Shown here piece after piece: positions 32,469 to 45,499 of a DNA stretch of 64,000 nt. Position 1 is the first letter of the stretch. Every line of letters starts with the position of its first letter. Under the pieces are notes generated by a model that did no database searches, was not told where the DNA came from, and was given only the letters and a program-made list of their open reading frames with translations. A program made the translations under genes and the position numbers. Source of the stretch: Hyposmocoma kahamanoa (lineage: Eukaryota; Arthropoda; Insecta; Lepidoptera; Cosmopterigidae); NCBI RefSeq assembly GCF_003589595.1, contig NW_020653337.1, positions 4,694,053-4,758,052 of the forward strand. Direction: 5' to 3'.

Positions 32469-34004
32469 AGGTAAAGTGGCAGTATTTCCCTTGTCTAACT
32501 CTTTCACAAGGAGTTCTGTTACTACTAAAGTCATCTTTTGGAATAGAATAAAACTGTACATTATTTTTTTTTTTTGCCAGAAACAAAATACAATTCTTCG
32601 ATTGTACGCAACCCAAGGAAAATGGGGAAAAACTCGAATTGTAATTCAATTTCTGGATCAAGTGTTCATTGTCATGGATATTTCGATAACCCAAGAAATA
32701 TGATTTTTTTACATCCTGTTGTAATACGATTTCTGAATAAAGCGTGATTGAGAGTATGGTTGTCCTTTTCAAGAACTTCACACTGATTGATTCTCCTAAA
32801 AAAAGGGCCAGATTTATATTCAATTAACATTGTTTCAAGAGCATATTATACTGTTACTTGTGATGAAAAGAGATCGGTCTTTGTACATATTATGTGGAGC
32901 GACTAATACCGCCTTGAAGTCACGAAACCTTTGTACTGTATTTTACTTTTTTTGTGTGTAAAGTATGGGTAAAAGATGGTGATCGTTATCCAGACATCTG
33001 CAACATCAGCGGAGTTGCCTATGCGTTGCTCGCCTTTGAGAGCTCTGTTGACTCACTCTTTGAAGAACTCCGAAACAAAGTGCACAGGAAATACTTTGTA
33101 ACTCTTTGTTTTATATTGTAAAGGTAGATTATTTAGAACAAAAGTTTTGCAAGTAGCTCCTTGATTTCAGAAGGAGGTATTGTCTGTTCTATGTGAGTTT
33201 ACGTAAATATACACTACGTATTCGGAACTTTGGTGATGAATTTCAATAACCTGTTTGCTATTAAACGTTTACCACAACGTATTTTTATTTTGGTGCGTTC
33301 CTAAACTCAGATTGCTGAAGTGGCCCAATAGCTGCCAAGCTGAAATGGATGTTATATGCAAGTTGGGCTGGTCCTGTCAGACTGAGAGACTGCATGCCTG
33401 AAGACCCGTGGGCCAAGGTAACCACCCAGTGAAGCCCCGAAAGCGTAAGACGCCACGGCAGAGGCAGTGGGATATATCAGCCTAATTGTTATTGTAATTA
33501 TTATTTCGTGAAACGTGTTTAAAAATGAATATTTCCTATGAAAATTGAATTTTAATTTCATAGTGTGCATTCGTTAAATTGCAAGGCGTCTATATTATAA
33601 ACAGATGTATACACCAGCATAATCAATAACAAACTATACCAAAACATTAATAGCTTGAGGCGAAGTTAAATTGAGATGTAACAACGTCAGGGAGTTCAAT
33701 CTGTCATATTAATGACTCGTCCTCGTGCAATTTCGGGATGTGTACTCGTGAACTCATTTGAACTTTTCAGTTTCGTTATTTTGCTTTACCTTTGGTTTAA
33801 TTGAGATTTGCAATTTGAAACATGATATTGTAGATGAAAAACGTTACACGGATAGACAGATCCAACTCAAAATAATTAGGTTATATATTTTTTTTAATGT
33901 GTTATTCCCATCTGATTCCCTAAAACCGATCCTCTCTTTTTTTCTGCACCTGGTGGTAAGACACCTCTATCCGTAACTGTTGCAGCGCTACTCAGAATTT
34001 TTTT

Positions 34005-34276
34005 TTATACACTCGTAACCCCGCACTAGGGAAACCCTATATCGCGGGTGCCATGAACACACACATAGATAACCACATATTACACCCAAACTCACGAGAG
34101 AAATTTACATTTGTTTTACTTGTATTGTATTAAATTAAGTTTTATTGAAATAAATTTATATATATTTTTATCTTTAGATATAAATGTAGGCCATACAAAT
34201 ATTCCTCCCGGCCCTGGAATGGAACCCGGGACTTCTGCGTGGCAATCCAGCATGGTAACCGTTCGGCCACAGGAGC
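34005..34276 (-). mobile_element. SINE family A with a 75-bp insertion
   Basis: A colinear copy of the 44.2-kb SINE but split after GAGAGAAAT. About 75 AT-rich bases (34104-34178) separate it from ATAAATGTAGGCCATACA. Head: GGAACCCGGGACTTCTGCG and GGTAACCGTTCGGCCACAG on the plus strand. Confidence 0.75.
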
Positions 34277-34283
34277 AAATAAA

Positions 34284-34470
34284 TGGCAAAGATCTTAGGG
34301 GCACTGCCATTGGGCTGGTCGTCCTGACATATAAATTGATAAGTCCCGTGCGCCTGTTATTCACCAGCACCGTTCAAAATCGGTTCTTAGAATTTCAAAA
34401 TTTCAAGTTTTAAGTGGCACTGCAATTGCTATGGATAGGAGTGTCGCCTACCACCAGTAGCATATTTGGT
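34284..34470. mobile_element. Repeat family E fragments, head to head
   Basis: CACTGCCATTGGGCTGGTCG with AAGTCCCGTGCGCC lies on the minus strand. AGTGGCACTGCAATTGC with GTCGCCTACCACCAG lies on the plus strand about 60 bp later. Confidence 0.5.
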
Positions 34471-34712
34471 ATAATAAAAAAATAGAAGCTCTACTGCTAT
34501 TTTCTTATGTAATGCGTGTATAAATTATGACCAGAAATGTCACCTGCTGTTCAGGTTTTAGAGAAAAACAGACCGGGACGGCTATCTATTGCTTAGTCAC
34601 GCATTAGGAACGAGAAAGCAATTCGCTTTGTGTAAATTGGTGGTAAATGGCATGGACGTATGGATGGAGTGTCCTTTTTTTTTTTGACGGGGGGAAGGGT
34701 TGGAGTGTCCTA

Positions 34713-34918
34713 ACTGCCTCAGTGTCCGAACGGTTACCTGCTGGTCTGCCACGCAGTGGTCTCGAGCTCAATTCTTAGGCCGGGAGAGACTTTTGTATGG
34801 TCTACATTTATTTCTCTTGTGAGTTTAGGTGTAATTTGTGGTTGGCTATGTGTGTGTCCAAGGCACCGGTTACAAGGTTTCTGTAGCGTAAGGCTGTGAG
34901 TTTGTGTAAAAAAAAGTG
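34713..34918 (+). mobile_element. SINE family A, plus strand
   Basis: ACTGCCTCAGTGTCCGAACG (A-box region) is followed by a decayed B box, GGCCGGGAGAGACTTTTG and GTGAGTTTAGGTGTAATTTG, ending in a GTAAAAAAAA tail. Inverted relative to the copy 0.5 kb upstream. Confidence 0.75.
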
Positions 34919-34919
34919 C

Positions 34920-36480
34920 TCTGGATATCTTGTCTTTCGAGAGATGAACTGTGAGAGTGGAATTTAAAGTACCTGCACTAGTAACAGAGAGTTATAATAC
35001 AGTTGGCGTGCACTCAATCCAAAAGCGTCCAAATTGTTCTTCGACTAGAAGAATTTGGAACAAAATTATAGCCATGATTACCACAGCGTAAAGATTTAAC
35101 GCACAAACCAATCGCGGTCAGAAGCATGTTGTACTGAAATCATACAAACAGCTATTTCATCAACACGTTTATAGTGCAATCGTAAGCTATTGTTTAAACT
35201 ACACCGTATTTTGTTGAAACAACTGACTGCGCTGATTCTCAGACCGCTATTTGCTGACTCGGCGTTTGCATTGCAAATCTATTGTTCAATTGTCGCCGTA
35301 CTGCTTTTGTCATGACGTAGTTTGTTTTACTTTCTAATACAAAAAAACGTTACTAAGCTTTAACAAATAAATCACCTGCTTTAATTAAAAACAAGTTTTT
35401 AGAGATATTTCAAACGAAGAAGAACAAATATATTAGGAATATTAATTATACAAAAGATGAACAATGGTCTAAAGAGATCTCTTCTAGCCAATCCAAGACA
35501 GTGAGAGCAAAGGTCATAAATAGACAACAGCCTGCAAGAGAGAAAGAGAGAACAGATAGAAATATTATAAAATGTACGTACGTAGAAGATAAGTAATTAA
35601 ACTCCATTTTTGAATCGATTCATTTCAATGCGAATTTAAAGCGAATCGATCCAAAATTAAGGCGAATCGAATCGTCTAGAACGTATTCATAATCTAAACA
35701 AAAATCTCATCTCATTAATGATTTTGTCAAGTACAGAAACGAAAATTAAAGAGGAGGACAATCCCATGGACATTAAATTATATCACATTATTTTTGGAAA
35801 GTTTAGTTAGATGTAAAGGATTGGCATCTGTGAAAAAAATCATATTAACATAGTATTATTAAGAGCAATTAAGTCATGTAATTAAAGTGTTTAATTTATT
35901 ATAAATTTTGAAACGATTTTTATGACATCGATTCGAAAGCATACGATCCGATTCATGGATCGATTCAGAGGCATGTGATCCGTTACGATCCAAAAAATCA
36001 ATTCAAAGCAAAAAATCGTGCATCCCTAGCCTGTGTATTCTACGTACACGGTAAAATACTCTTTGCTGGTCGATGGTCGTTAACATTTGAGGTTTTAATG
36101 CTTGATAATTGTTATTTCTGAAGTAAATATATATTACTATAAGTAGGGTAACCCTATTATTTATATTGATTCAAAAAGTCTATACACTGCGTTTCCAGCG
36201 GCGAATAATTGCCAGGTGAAGCCAGAAAATCAGCAAATTGCTGTGGCCTTTCTCTTTGTCTTCGACATAGATTTAATCAGTTATTTTACCTTAAATGTTG
36301 TTATTTGTGTCGATGAATAAGGTTTAAAGCAAAGTTTTTTCAAGCAACTTGTTATTGAATATCGTCAGAAAAATTTTGTTGAAATTATCCCGTCTGCAGC
36401 GGGACCGAGCAGCTACCTCAGGAGCCAACTCAATTAAGCGGTAGACCTGTACTGTGACATAATTTTCGTAAAAATACTCT
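34920..36480. other. No gene; GAATCGAT-rich patch
   Basis: Several GAATCGAT/ATCGATTC motifs cluster at 35610-36010. No coding signal. Confidence 0.45.
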
Positions 36481-36485
36481 ACTAG

Positions 36486-36600
36486 TTTGTTATTATTATT
36501 GATACAAAGACCGAATCAAACAATGAAAAAATCTTTCGACATGACTGGATTCGAACCAGTGTCTTTTGCCATGCCGGGTCCACTAATCAATTTATTTCCA
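36486..36600 (-). mobile_element. SINE family B, minus strand
   Basis: TTATTATTGATACAAAGACC, then ACTGGATTCGAACCAGTG (a complete T-arm) and a decayed A-box region. Confidence 0.7.
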
Positions 36601-36689
36601 TTTATTGTGAGTCGGCCCTTTTGGTCACTGGAGAAGTCTTGTCCTGAGTCGTCTGTGGTCTTAACTGTTGCTCTCGCAGATCTTTATTA

Positions 36690-36830
36690 ATAAGGGATAT
36701 CCATGGGTCCACCACGTCTCTGGGGCTGATTACTCATGTCAAGGACTTTCCTTGTCATTTGATCAGGCTGTCGTCGCATAACATGTCCGTACCACCTATC
36801 TGAGCTGCAGACCGAGTCAGCAAATCTTAC
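36690..36830 (-). pseudogene. Non-LTR retrotransposon C-terminal remnant
   Basis: On the minus strand, RWYGHVMRRQPDQMTRKVLD leads into an Arg/Gly-rich end. The W-G-H-V...R pattern is typical of the last residues of LINE ORF2. No RT domain is nearby. Confidence 0.5.
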
Positions 36831-36839
36831 GAATTTCTC

Positions 36840-39800
36840 AATGCATTTATTACTGATCATTGCTCCTTTAAAATGAAAATGACTGTCATGGTAGTACAAC
36901 ATTATGATATGCAATAAACAAATATTGCAATTAATACAGCGACATCTCTTCTGTTTCTGATAGTCGTAAAATAACCCGGCTGAGTGAAGAAACTTCATAA
37001 ATTTATCATTGGTGATAAGTGAGTTTAAAACAAAATACTAACAATTAATATATTATTATTACGTTCAATAAATCCTTATTACCATTGTAATATAAATTCT
37101 AGTAGTATATCATAGCGACCACTGGTTCAAATTTTATTGTCTTCATCCAATACAGTTTCCAAATTTCACAATTCACAGAATCGTAGTGAGCTTCAGAATT
37201 TAACACGACATTTTCAGTGAATTGTTGTAGATACAACAAAGAGTTTTCTCGCTCGTATTTTACAATAAAGTATTTCATAATTTTGAAATATTTTTCTATT
37301 AATTCGAACTAAGTATTAAAAGCTTTTTCCAATTATTTTTCTTTGCTTTTTAATCATCGTTGATCACTGTAAAACAGTACGTTAAAGGAAATATTGGAAA
37401 AAAACAAAATTGTCTGATAACACATTATAACATTGAACAAAGAAACTAGGCAGTGTGAAGTGGACATTTCATTGTGGCTAGCTAGAGCTAGAGTTATGAC
37501 CCATAGAACAAAATAGTGTGTCAAAGCTCTCATTGGTGTTTATAGGATTTCTATCTTGCTATATGCTAGTTATTTCATTTTCATTAAAATAATGTTCCCA
37601 GAATTGAACTGTCAGAGGTGATGATAAAGTGCGCGTAAAACTGTCTTAACCCAAATAATGGCTAATATCAATAACAATTGAACCAGACACTAAACAGGAG
37701 GAGCGTCAAATTCAAATAGAACAGTTACAGTTAATAAATAACTAACTATTATTAATGCCGTCTGAGTTTTCGACGTAACAACCGAAATGGCGGAATGCCA
37801 AGATCCTAGTTTCGATCTTCCTGCCCTGGAATAGCGACGTCCTTCACCTAACACAAAAGTTCTTTATGGGGGTCAGATGTCAGTTGTTTCAAGGTCGACT
37901 AGCGACAAATTTGATAATAATAGATTACGACACTAAGACTAATAAACCTAAGTTTACTATAAATGTACAATAATGTCCTACAAATTAATGAGACTTCACT
38001 TTACTGCATTAAAAGGGGATTCACTTTGTACCCAAAAATAGTTACATAAATAGTGAAATGAAAAAACGCGAGAAACGAAATATTATAAATATAAAAAGGA
38101 AAACTAATAAGAAAATGGTACGGAACTTGAGTCTGTAGAGAGCAATTTATGGAAAGGATATATTAAGCCGCAAATCATTGGGAATACTTCCCAGTGTAGC
38201 CGGACACGCCATTTAGTCCGAACATCCATGTATAGCCTCCATGATGATCCTACTTCCAACAAAAAAAAATGAAATTATAATAGGCGACGAATATTTCTAG
38301 AGGTATGTGTCTACCTATTACCGGTTTAAAAACAGTATCAACAAGATTAAAGATGTTACTTGCAAAGCTGTAATTTATTACAACATTCACCCGCATATTG
38401 GATACCACAAATTGCTCCCGTTCTACTAATTGAACGGTAGTCAGCATGCATGTAGTTGCTGAGCAGTCGGCGCCGGAAATCCATGCATGAATGCGTTTAG
38501 ATCTTACAACTATTCCAGTAGAGATTATAGATTATTATGTCTAGAATTAGACGCTACGTTTCGTGGAATTGTTTGATGTTATATCGACTATATATCATTC
38601 AATATTATGTAAAATCAACATAAACATCTACTCTATTGCTTACCATATCTTTATTTGTTTCGGTTTACAATTACGTACTGTCAATATTTAGCTTGTGAAC
38701 AGGCTAAGCTTAACAGAATAAGAATTATATTTCGTATGAATTATATATACGTCATGAGGAATAATAAATATAAATTACTTCAGAATTATCAGGGCAAAAC
38801 ATTCGGAAAACAAAGTGTAGATTGAAGACGGTACGCCTGGTTAAAGAATTTGTGGCTATAGTTCTGCTGCAGTACAACTTCCCTCTTTAGAGCGGTAGCC
38901 TTTAAAGTCAGAATTACCATGATGTTGTCCAACTTCCGACAGGAGAAGCACTCCAAAAAGAAGAAAAAAAAGTAGGCGCCTTCTCTTGTACTTCATTCCC
39001 TTGCTTCTCTCGCTACGTCATTGGGCATTATATTTTATTATTTGCTATGGATTTAAAAAGTGATACTCAATATTGTTTTTCTAATTCAGGAAGTTCAAAA
39101 CTGATGACGTCAGCTCCACTTTATCGCACGTGACAGGTTATTGGCTTCATAGAATGAGTTGCCAAATCCTATATGAAATCCCAGCTGCCACAGAATGTTA
39201 GAAATTTATTCCATGTTTCCAAAGTGACGGAAGTAAAAGCGCACAGCGACAGTGACGTTGCTATCTTTTTGCGATGTGAATTTCAGTTGTGCAATGATTT
39301 GCCTATGTTTTCTCTTGAAGTTATGAATTTATGCTAATTTAGCTCTTCAAGTGGACAATCAGCCTATCAAATATAAATTTTTGATTTCTTAGGTTTCTGG
39401 ATTTGCCACATATTGAAAGCATTCGTATCAAAAATCACATATATTTGTTTTTTTTTAAACAAATCAACTTTTCGAGTTCTTTACAGATCCCATAGTCACT
39501 GCTGACTTCAAATCCTATTACATTTATTTATGAATGTTGCATTTGTTCTCTAATTGATTATTTTAATCAAAGTGTCTGTGGCAGTTAATGCCGTTGCGTA
39601 ACTTTGCGTTATTTCTAATTTCATTATATACCGATAGAACCACAATGATGATTTCCAAAATAATACATTATATAAAACTATAAGACTGAAATATTGGAAT
39701 CTGAAATTGCAATACTGTTATCCAATCGTTCTATCCGATCGTTCTGTATCCAATTTGAACACATTTATCATACTCAAACGATCTCAGAATAGAGTACCTA

Positions 39801-40370
39801 CTCAAATCTTCAAAAGGTCAATCAAAATCCATCAGAGAGTACGTAATATCTTTACAGTCCCGTATAACATTAGCCACAGATATAAAGATTTGCTTCCATT
39901 TCTTAACTTTAGAGTTGGAATGTTGCCAAATAATCGATGCGTTTTGGCTTACGGCCAGAACGTCTGTCGACGTAACGAAAAAAAGAAACAAAAAACTTAT
40001 TTGTACGTCATGAGGCATCCTTCATTGGCGCGAACTTTCTCAGCCCACGATTGCGGCGGTCAGTTCAAAAGATATATTTCAAATTTCCCAAGTTACCTTG
40101 GTACCTGAATTCCTTGACCTGTTAACAGACGGGAAGGGTCAAGTTATGTTGATATTTTTTCCTTTTCAATATAAATATCTGTCATCTCGTCTGTCGACAG
40201 CATCTACGCTTGTATTTTTTGTGAGAAGTGCGTAGGCTGGTGACGGGATAGTGAAAACTTCAAAAAAGCTTAATAAATGCTTTTTTTTAATGTATTTTTT
40301 TCTACATATTTTAATTAATATAATAGAGTTGTCTTAATTAATAAAAATAGATCAACCTTAAACACAATAC
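36840..40370. other. No recognisable gene
   Basis: The 133-codon frame near 39.7-40.1 kb has no ATG at its reported start and no motif. A short LINE-like stretch may lie at 38885-38970. Otherwise unassigned. Confidence 0.45.
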
Positions 40371-40374
40371 TTTC

Positions 40375-40435
40375 CCAATATTCCAATTGGAATATTGGTA
40401 AATTCGTATCTTGACTAACTCGTCAAGATACGAAT
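40375..40435. repeat. Two adjacent perfect hairpins
   Basis: CCAATATTCCAA plus its exact complement make a 24-bp palindrome (40375-40398). Three bases later ATTCGTATCTTGAC (40402-40415) pairs with 40422-40435 across a 6-nt loop. No T-run follows. Confidence 0.88.
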
Positions 40436-41326
40436 GAGTGTCATCTCTTACTAGAGGTCGGCTATTAATATAGCCACTTGAGTCCATGAAGTTGCGGCTA
40501 TGTTGAACCACTATGTATGATTTTGGAACTTCGTAGTTTTTCTGAGGTCAAGTTTTCTATGGCCCTGGATTTTTCCTTAATTCGATAGATCTTATACGAC
40601 GGCAGTATGTCTACCTTTTTTAGTAATGAATTAAAGTCATTAATGGACCTTGATTAATACGAACTACAGTTCAAGATAATTCAAGTGCTAAACAGAACCT
40701 AGAAATTTGCCCAGAAAAACACCTAATGTTAATTACCACATTAAATCAGGAGAGTGATGCAATGTTCTGTGTCCTACAACCGACGGAATAAAAGTACGAA
40801 CATCAAACGCCGTTATGTAAAGCATTTCTTTCTACTAACAAAGGTTACATTAATATAATTCATATCGCTTTTCAAGAACTCATAATATAATCTTCAACAT
40901 TAAAATCAGATTACCAATTCTCACATTCGAATCTATTTATTGTATTGTTCTTAAATTTTACTTGGCTTTAAATAATCTCAAGGTAACAACCTCAGTTATA
41001 GTCCCGGCACTTAAATCGCAATACGTCATAACCGAGAGTATAATGCTCCCATAAGAAACCGTAGCACTATACAATTGGTTCCATTGCACATTGGCGGTTC
41101 TCCAACTGGGTGTACTAAACTGTCAATTAGTATTTCTGGAGTTTTGTGTTGGTTTTGACGATTTCAAATGCCTTTTTTGTAATGCGAGTAGCGCGATAAT
41201 CGAACAAACGAGTCATTTGATGGAAGTTGATAGTTGCCCATGGACATTTGCAACATCAAAAGAGGTTGTCTATGTGTTGCCAAACTCTTTACTCTCTTGT
41301 ACCGACGGCTGTTAATCAAGTTTGGT

Positions 41327-41500
41327 TAAATTGCAGGCACTTCGGGCTTGTCAACTTATGTCTCGGGGTGACGGGCGCAGTGGCAGTGCCCCTCAGATAT
41401 TTGTGATTTAAAGCTCTGAGTGGCACTGCAACGGTTATGGACAGACGTATCGCTTACCAACAGGCGCACGACTTGTTCGTCACGTTACTTCGTAATTATT
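41327..41500 (+). mobile_element. Repeat family E, 3' part
   Basis: GTCTCGGGGTGACGGGCGC, GAGTGGCACTGCAACGG and GGCGCACGACTTGTTCGTC, well conserved. Confidence 0.65.
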
Positions 41501-42029
41501 ATAATATTAATTATTAAATATTCAAACTGACACTAAAGCTAAAAACTTTCGAATTATTCTAAATTCTACTAGATTTCTCTTTGTGAAAAATCCTCGGAAG
41601 CCTAAAAGAAATCTATGCAGTTGTAATGCAGTTGCTCGGGCCAAATAATTTGACTACTTCACTATAACTGCAATTTTAAAATTGATATGCAATAGGACTT
41701 CAGTTCATGTTACCACGCAGTAACGCTTGCAAACAGTTCACTTAATTTCACACATATAACTATTCATGAATAAACGCGTCGACGTTTATTACTGTGATTA
41801 ATTGACTTAATATTACTGCGTGAATATTTTATGTGCTTGCTTTAAATACGCATTTTTTGACAGCGGAAGAGGACTTCAGTTCAATTCCCGATAAAATAAA
41901 TTTAGGTAACATTAAAAAAATTCTAACGGTTTTCTAGGTATGTCTTCGGAGTCAAATTGTATTGTGTATTTATAGTACGTAAGTTCGTCCTTCAATCGGA
42001 GGTCCAATTTATACAAAGACACTAACACG

Positions 42030-42245
42030 ATTTTTAGTAGCAATAGAGCTCCTTTTGAAAGAGTTCGTCCAGGAAAATACTGCCATCTTACCTATTTCTG
42101 CCGTAATATATATACCTATATATAATAATTGCATTATTGCGTTCTAGTTTTGAAGGGTAAAGGTGCTGGTGAACATGGGACTTGTTCTCTGTGGCACTGC
42201 AACTGTTATGAACAAGCGTGTTGCTTATCACCAGGCGCACCAGGT
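42030..42245 (+). mobile_element. Repeat family E, internally deleted
   Basis: TAGTAGCAATAGAGCTCC, CTGCCATCTTACCTATTTC and GGTGCTGGTGAACATGGG then jump to GTGGCACTGCAACTGTTATG. Confidence 0.65.
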
Positions 42246-42725
42246 TAAAAATAAAAAAGCTTTCGGGTGGAAATGATACCGGTGGCGTCGACACGAAGGG
42301 AAGCCGGCACGGAAGCGACACAAATCGGAATATGTACGGCCATTGACGTCATCAAAGAGATTTTCAGTTTATTGGAGTTTACTAGCGTCAGAATTGTACG
42401 TGGATCAGGACTTTCATAACCACTGAACACCTCGTGTTCAAAGGTAATTGGCAATATTCCAGCCGAGTTGTTTCGACCTGTAAATTATTATTTCGAGTTT
42501 GTGTCGCTTTTATTGTTAATTACGATAACCTATTTGCAATTTCTAGTGTTATACGGAGTGTATATTACAGAATTTAGAAACCATTTCATCCAGTACCTGA
42601 CGCGCATATTCAAATAGTTACTTTAAATATATAGAGCTAAGGTAAACTTTAAACCGATAATTATGCATAGATCTTCGCGAAAAACAAATGGCAATTCAAA
42701 TATAGAATGTTACCGAGAAACCTTA

Positions 42726-42992
42726 GAGCGCTAACACACGGCGAGTTAGCGGCAATGCAAAGTTCTACCTTTACACACGTGCTCGATTCTAAGCAGCGAT
42801 GCAATCGCGATGCAAGCGCGTCAATGCATCGATACAACCGCGTGATTGCATCGCTACACTTGGGATTGTATCGATGTAGTCGCGCGTTTGCATCGATGGA
42901 ATCGCCTATAAATCGCAAGTGTAGCGATGCAAGCGTACATTTCACGAACGCGCGTTTCTATCGCTTATAGCAAGTCGCCGTGTGTGGCCACT
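42726..42992. mobile_element. MITE with TIRs and GCATCG-rich interior
   Basis: The left end AGCGCTAACACACGGCGAG and the right end AAGTCGCCGTGTGTGGCC are inverted repeats. The 267-bp interior is built of GATGCAA/TTGCATCG-like motifs on both strands. The two opposing ORFs here are by-products of that composition. Confidence 0.7.
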
Positions 42993-43194
42993 CTTTACCG
43001 TATATCAACTTTATAAATAAACAATTAATATAGTCTTTTATTTCCATATCGAAGAGGTATGGGAATATGAGAGCAAATAGTAATGATAGGTATTATAATA
43101 GAATCAAATAAGTTAATAAAACAATCGTAAATTTCCGCAACACCCGAGTATCTCCGAGACGCGGACTTAAGAATATGGTGCTGTTATTGATGTA

Positions 43195-43220
43195 TTTACT
43201 CAAAGAGCTCTTTGAGTAAA
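43195..43220. repeat. Perfect 26-bp palindrome
   Basis: TTTACTCAAAGAG is followed by its exact reverse complement, centred on a SacI-like GAGCTC. Confidence 0.88.
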
Positions 43221-43261
43221 GTTGTCAATTTTGTTCAATCAATACACGTTAGTTTAACGCG

Positions 43262-43425
43262 CTCGATCGCCCAGCCGATAGCCCGAAAGGGACTAGATGA
43301 ATAGGTTCGATTCTCGGTAGAATTAATTTGGGAAATAAACTTATCTAAATTAGTTTTGCTGTAGCGGGTAGTTTATTCTGTAGTCTGAAACCAGGTGTGG
43401 TTGTGTGACTAGTCTAGGTTAACGA
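43262..43425 (+). mobile_element. SINE family C
   Basis: CTCGATCGCCCAGCCGATAG (A-box region), GGTTCGATTCTCGG (B box) and GGGAAATAAACTTATCTAAA body. Confidence 0.65.
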
Positions 43426-44183
43426 TTCTGCGTGAACCGTTAAACTTTATTCACACAACAGTTAATTATTCACGGCGTTTATCTACAATTTAGAATGAAA
43501 ACAAGTTATTAAAATATATATTTATTATTATTTCTATAATACAGACGACAGAGAATACATTTAATAAAACATCAATAAAACTGAATTCTAATGAAAAAAA
43601 ATGATTAATGAAAAACGAAAGAGAAAATGTTAAAATAGTTCATATTTAAAAATAGAACTTTTCGGATGCGGGAATTCTATCGTAAGATTTATCATGGTTG
43701 CAACAAATTTGATTATATAATTTACAAATACGATATACAATTTGAATAAATTGGAACATTTACAAAAACATTATTAAAAATAAACTAATAAACTAACAAA
43801 TAATGAGTCTTCACGCAAATTCTATAAAATAATATTTCATCAAATCTAACGTTAACCATTTTGTGTGTTCATTCTACAAGTCCAATACTTTATGTATATT
43901 ATAGTACTTTATAATAATATTATTATTAATATATAACATATTACTTGTTACATAAATAAAGCCTGTGTACGTTGTAAGTAACTCTTTTTTTTTGTATCAA
44001 ACGTTTAATGGTTCGAAATGTGTCTATTTTTTTCTTATTTAAGTAGTATTTTTTTAATTAGTTATTGATATGCTACACCACTTCTCAGTTTTGTTATATT
44101 CATTAGTGGTTAACGGTGCCGGTGACACAATCATTACATATTTAATGTAAAAAATAGTTTTTGGTGTCTTTTTTTAACACACT

Positions 44184-44368
44184 CAACATAGCCCCGCCCT
44201 AGGAAACACTGTGTCGCAGATGCCACGTACACACAAATAGACAACCACAAATTACACCCAAACTTACGAGGGAAATAAATGTAGGCCATACAAATATTTC
44301 TCCCGGCCCAGGAATCGAACCTGGGACCTCTGCGTGGCATGGTAACCGTTAGGCACGGAGGCAGTTAA
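44184..44368 (-). mobile_element. SINE family A
   Basis: The best preserved copy. On the minus strand the B box reads GGTTCGATTCCTGG, after an A-box-like CTAACGGTTACC. The body includes CATTTATTTCCCTCGTAAG and ends near TAGGGCGGGGC. Confidence 0.8.
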
Positions 44369-44969
44369 TTTCAGTTAGTGTCTATAGTTTGTTGACTCAA
44401 ATCAAACACTCGATTCTACGACGGATTTTTAAACTCATTGAGTCTATGCTCATAATCTGATAAATTGTTCTGCTCAAGTTAACTGCAGTTAATATTAATC
44501 TTAAAAGTTTATAAATAACATTTTTAATGGAAAGTCACGATTGATCTCACACTGTTACATATTTTAAACTTTAAAATTCCCCATAAGGCTTTTTCACCCA
44601 CCTCGTCGTATAACTGTTTCTTTTGTACTGTACTGGGTTCCAACACCTACGTAGCTCATTTCTTGTTTTCTTGGTTTCTTAGTTTTCTTGGTTCGAGCAC
44701 ATAGCATTGTTTATTATTTAGTGTGTCAAACGTGTTGTGCGAATGCACTAATAAAAATTATTTATAAGTTATTTCTTTTCTTTTTGGTCTTATTTTTTTT
44801 TCAACAGTGTTCAAACTTTTTTTTAATACATGAAATGCTCACCTATAATTATATAGGCAATAAGACTAAGTTTTTGAAATGAAATACTTAATACATGATA
44901 TATTGTAGTAACTATTGGTTTGCCTAACAAATAAATGAAAATAAAAACATATCTATTCCATTACTCAGT

Positions 44970-45395
44970 CATCCGACGCCCACTGTTGGGCATAGGCCTC
45001 TCCCAACGATCTCCACGATGATCGGTCCTGCACTGCCCGTATCCATCGGCTTTCCGCGATCATTACCAGATCGTCGGTCCACCACTGAGCGTCGTCCGGT
45101 GCGCGGTCGCCCTCAAAGAACCTTTCCACTTCAATGGCTATCGCTTCTCCAAGCTATGTGCCCCGCCCACTGCCACATCAGCTGAGCAATTCTTCGAGCT
45201 ATGTCGGTTACCTTAGTTCTCCTTAAATACCGAGCATCGCTCTCTCCATTGCCCACTTCTTGGGAAACATTATTGAAATCTTCGAGCATTGTGTTCAGGT
45301 CTCCCAAGGTCTCAGCCATAAAAACTATACCATCGGCCAATCGAAGGTGTGTTAGATACTCGCCGTTGATATTGATGCCAAGTCCTTTTTAGTCC
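44970..45395 (-). pseudogene. RTE-like LINE fragment with decayed RT active site
   Basis: On the minus strand, GINI..GEYLTHLR is followed by LADGIVFMAETLGDLNTML, the position of the FADD-type RT motif, with the second aspartate replaced by Gly. LRRTKVTDIARRI and QWAGHIA follow, then a frameshifted end with the GRP-type tail. Inactive. Confidence 0.7.
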
Positions 45396-45499
45396 AGATT
45401 ATTCTATTTAAACAGTTGTATTCAAGTACAACTGTATCAATACAATTTTGGATTTTTTAAACAATACCCCTCGCTAACGGGGTGCAGAAGCAGAGTGAA

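Noticed and set aside
32347..32703. 118-codon ORF
   Set aside because: The first third is repeat family E; the rest is unsupported.
39707..40108. 133-codon ORF
   Set aside because: No ATG at its reported start, basic low-information sequence, no motif or splice context.
40402..40435. Intrinsic terminator
   Set aside because: The hairpin lacks a T-run and this is a eukaryotic genome.
42661..42970. Two opposing ORFs of 87 and 94 codons
   Set aside because: Both are by-products of the MITE's GATGCAA/TTGCATC composition.
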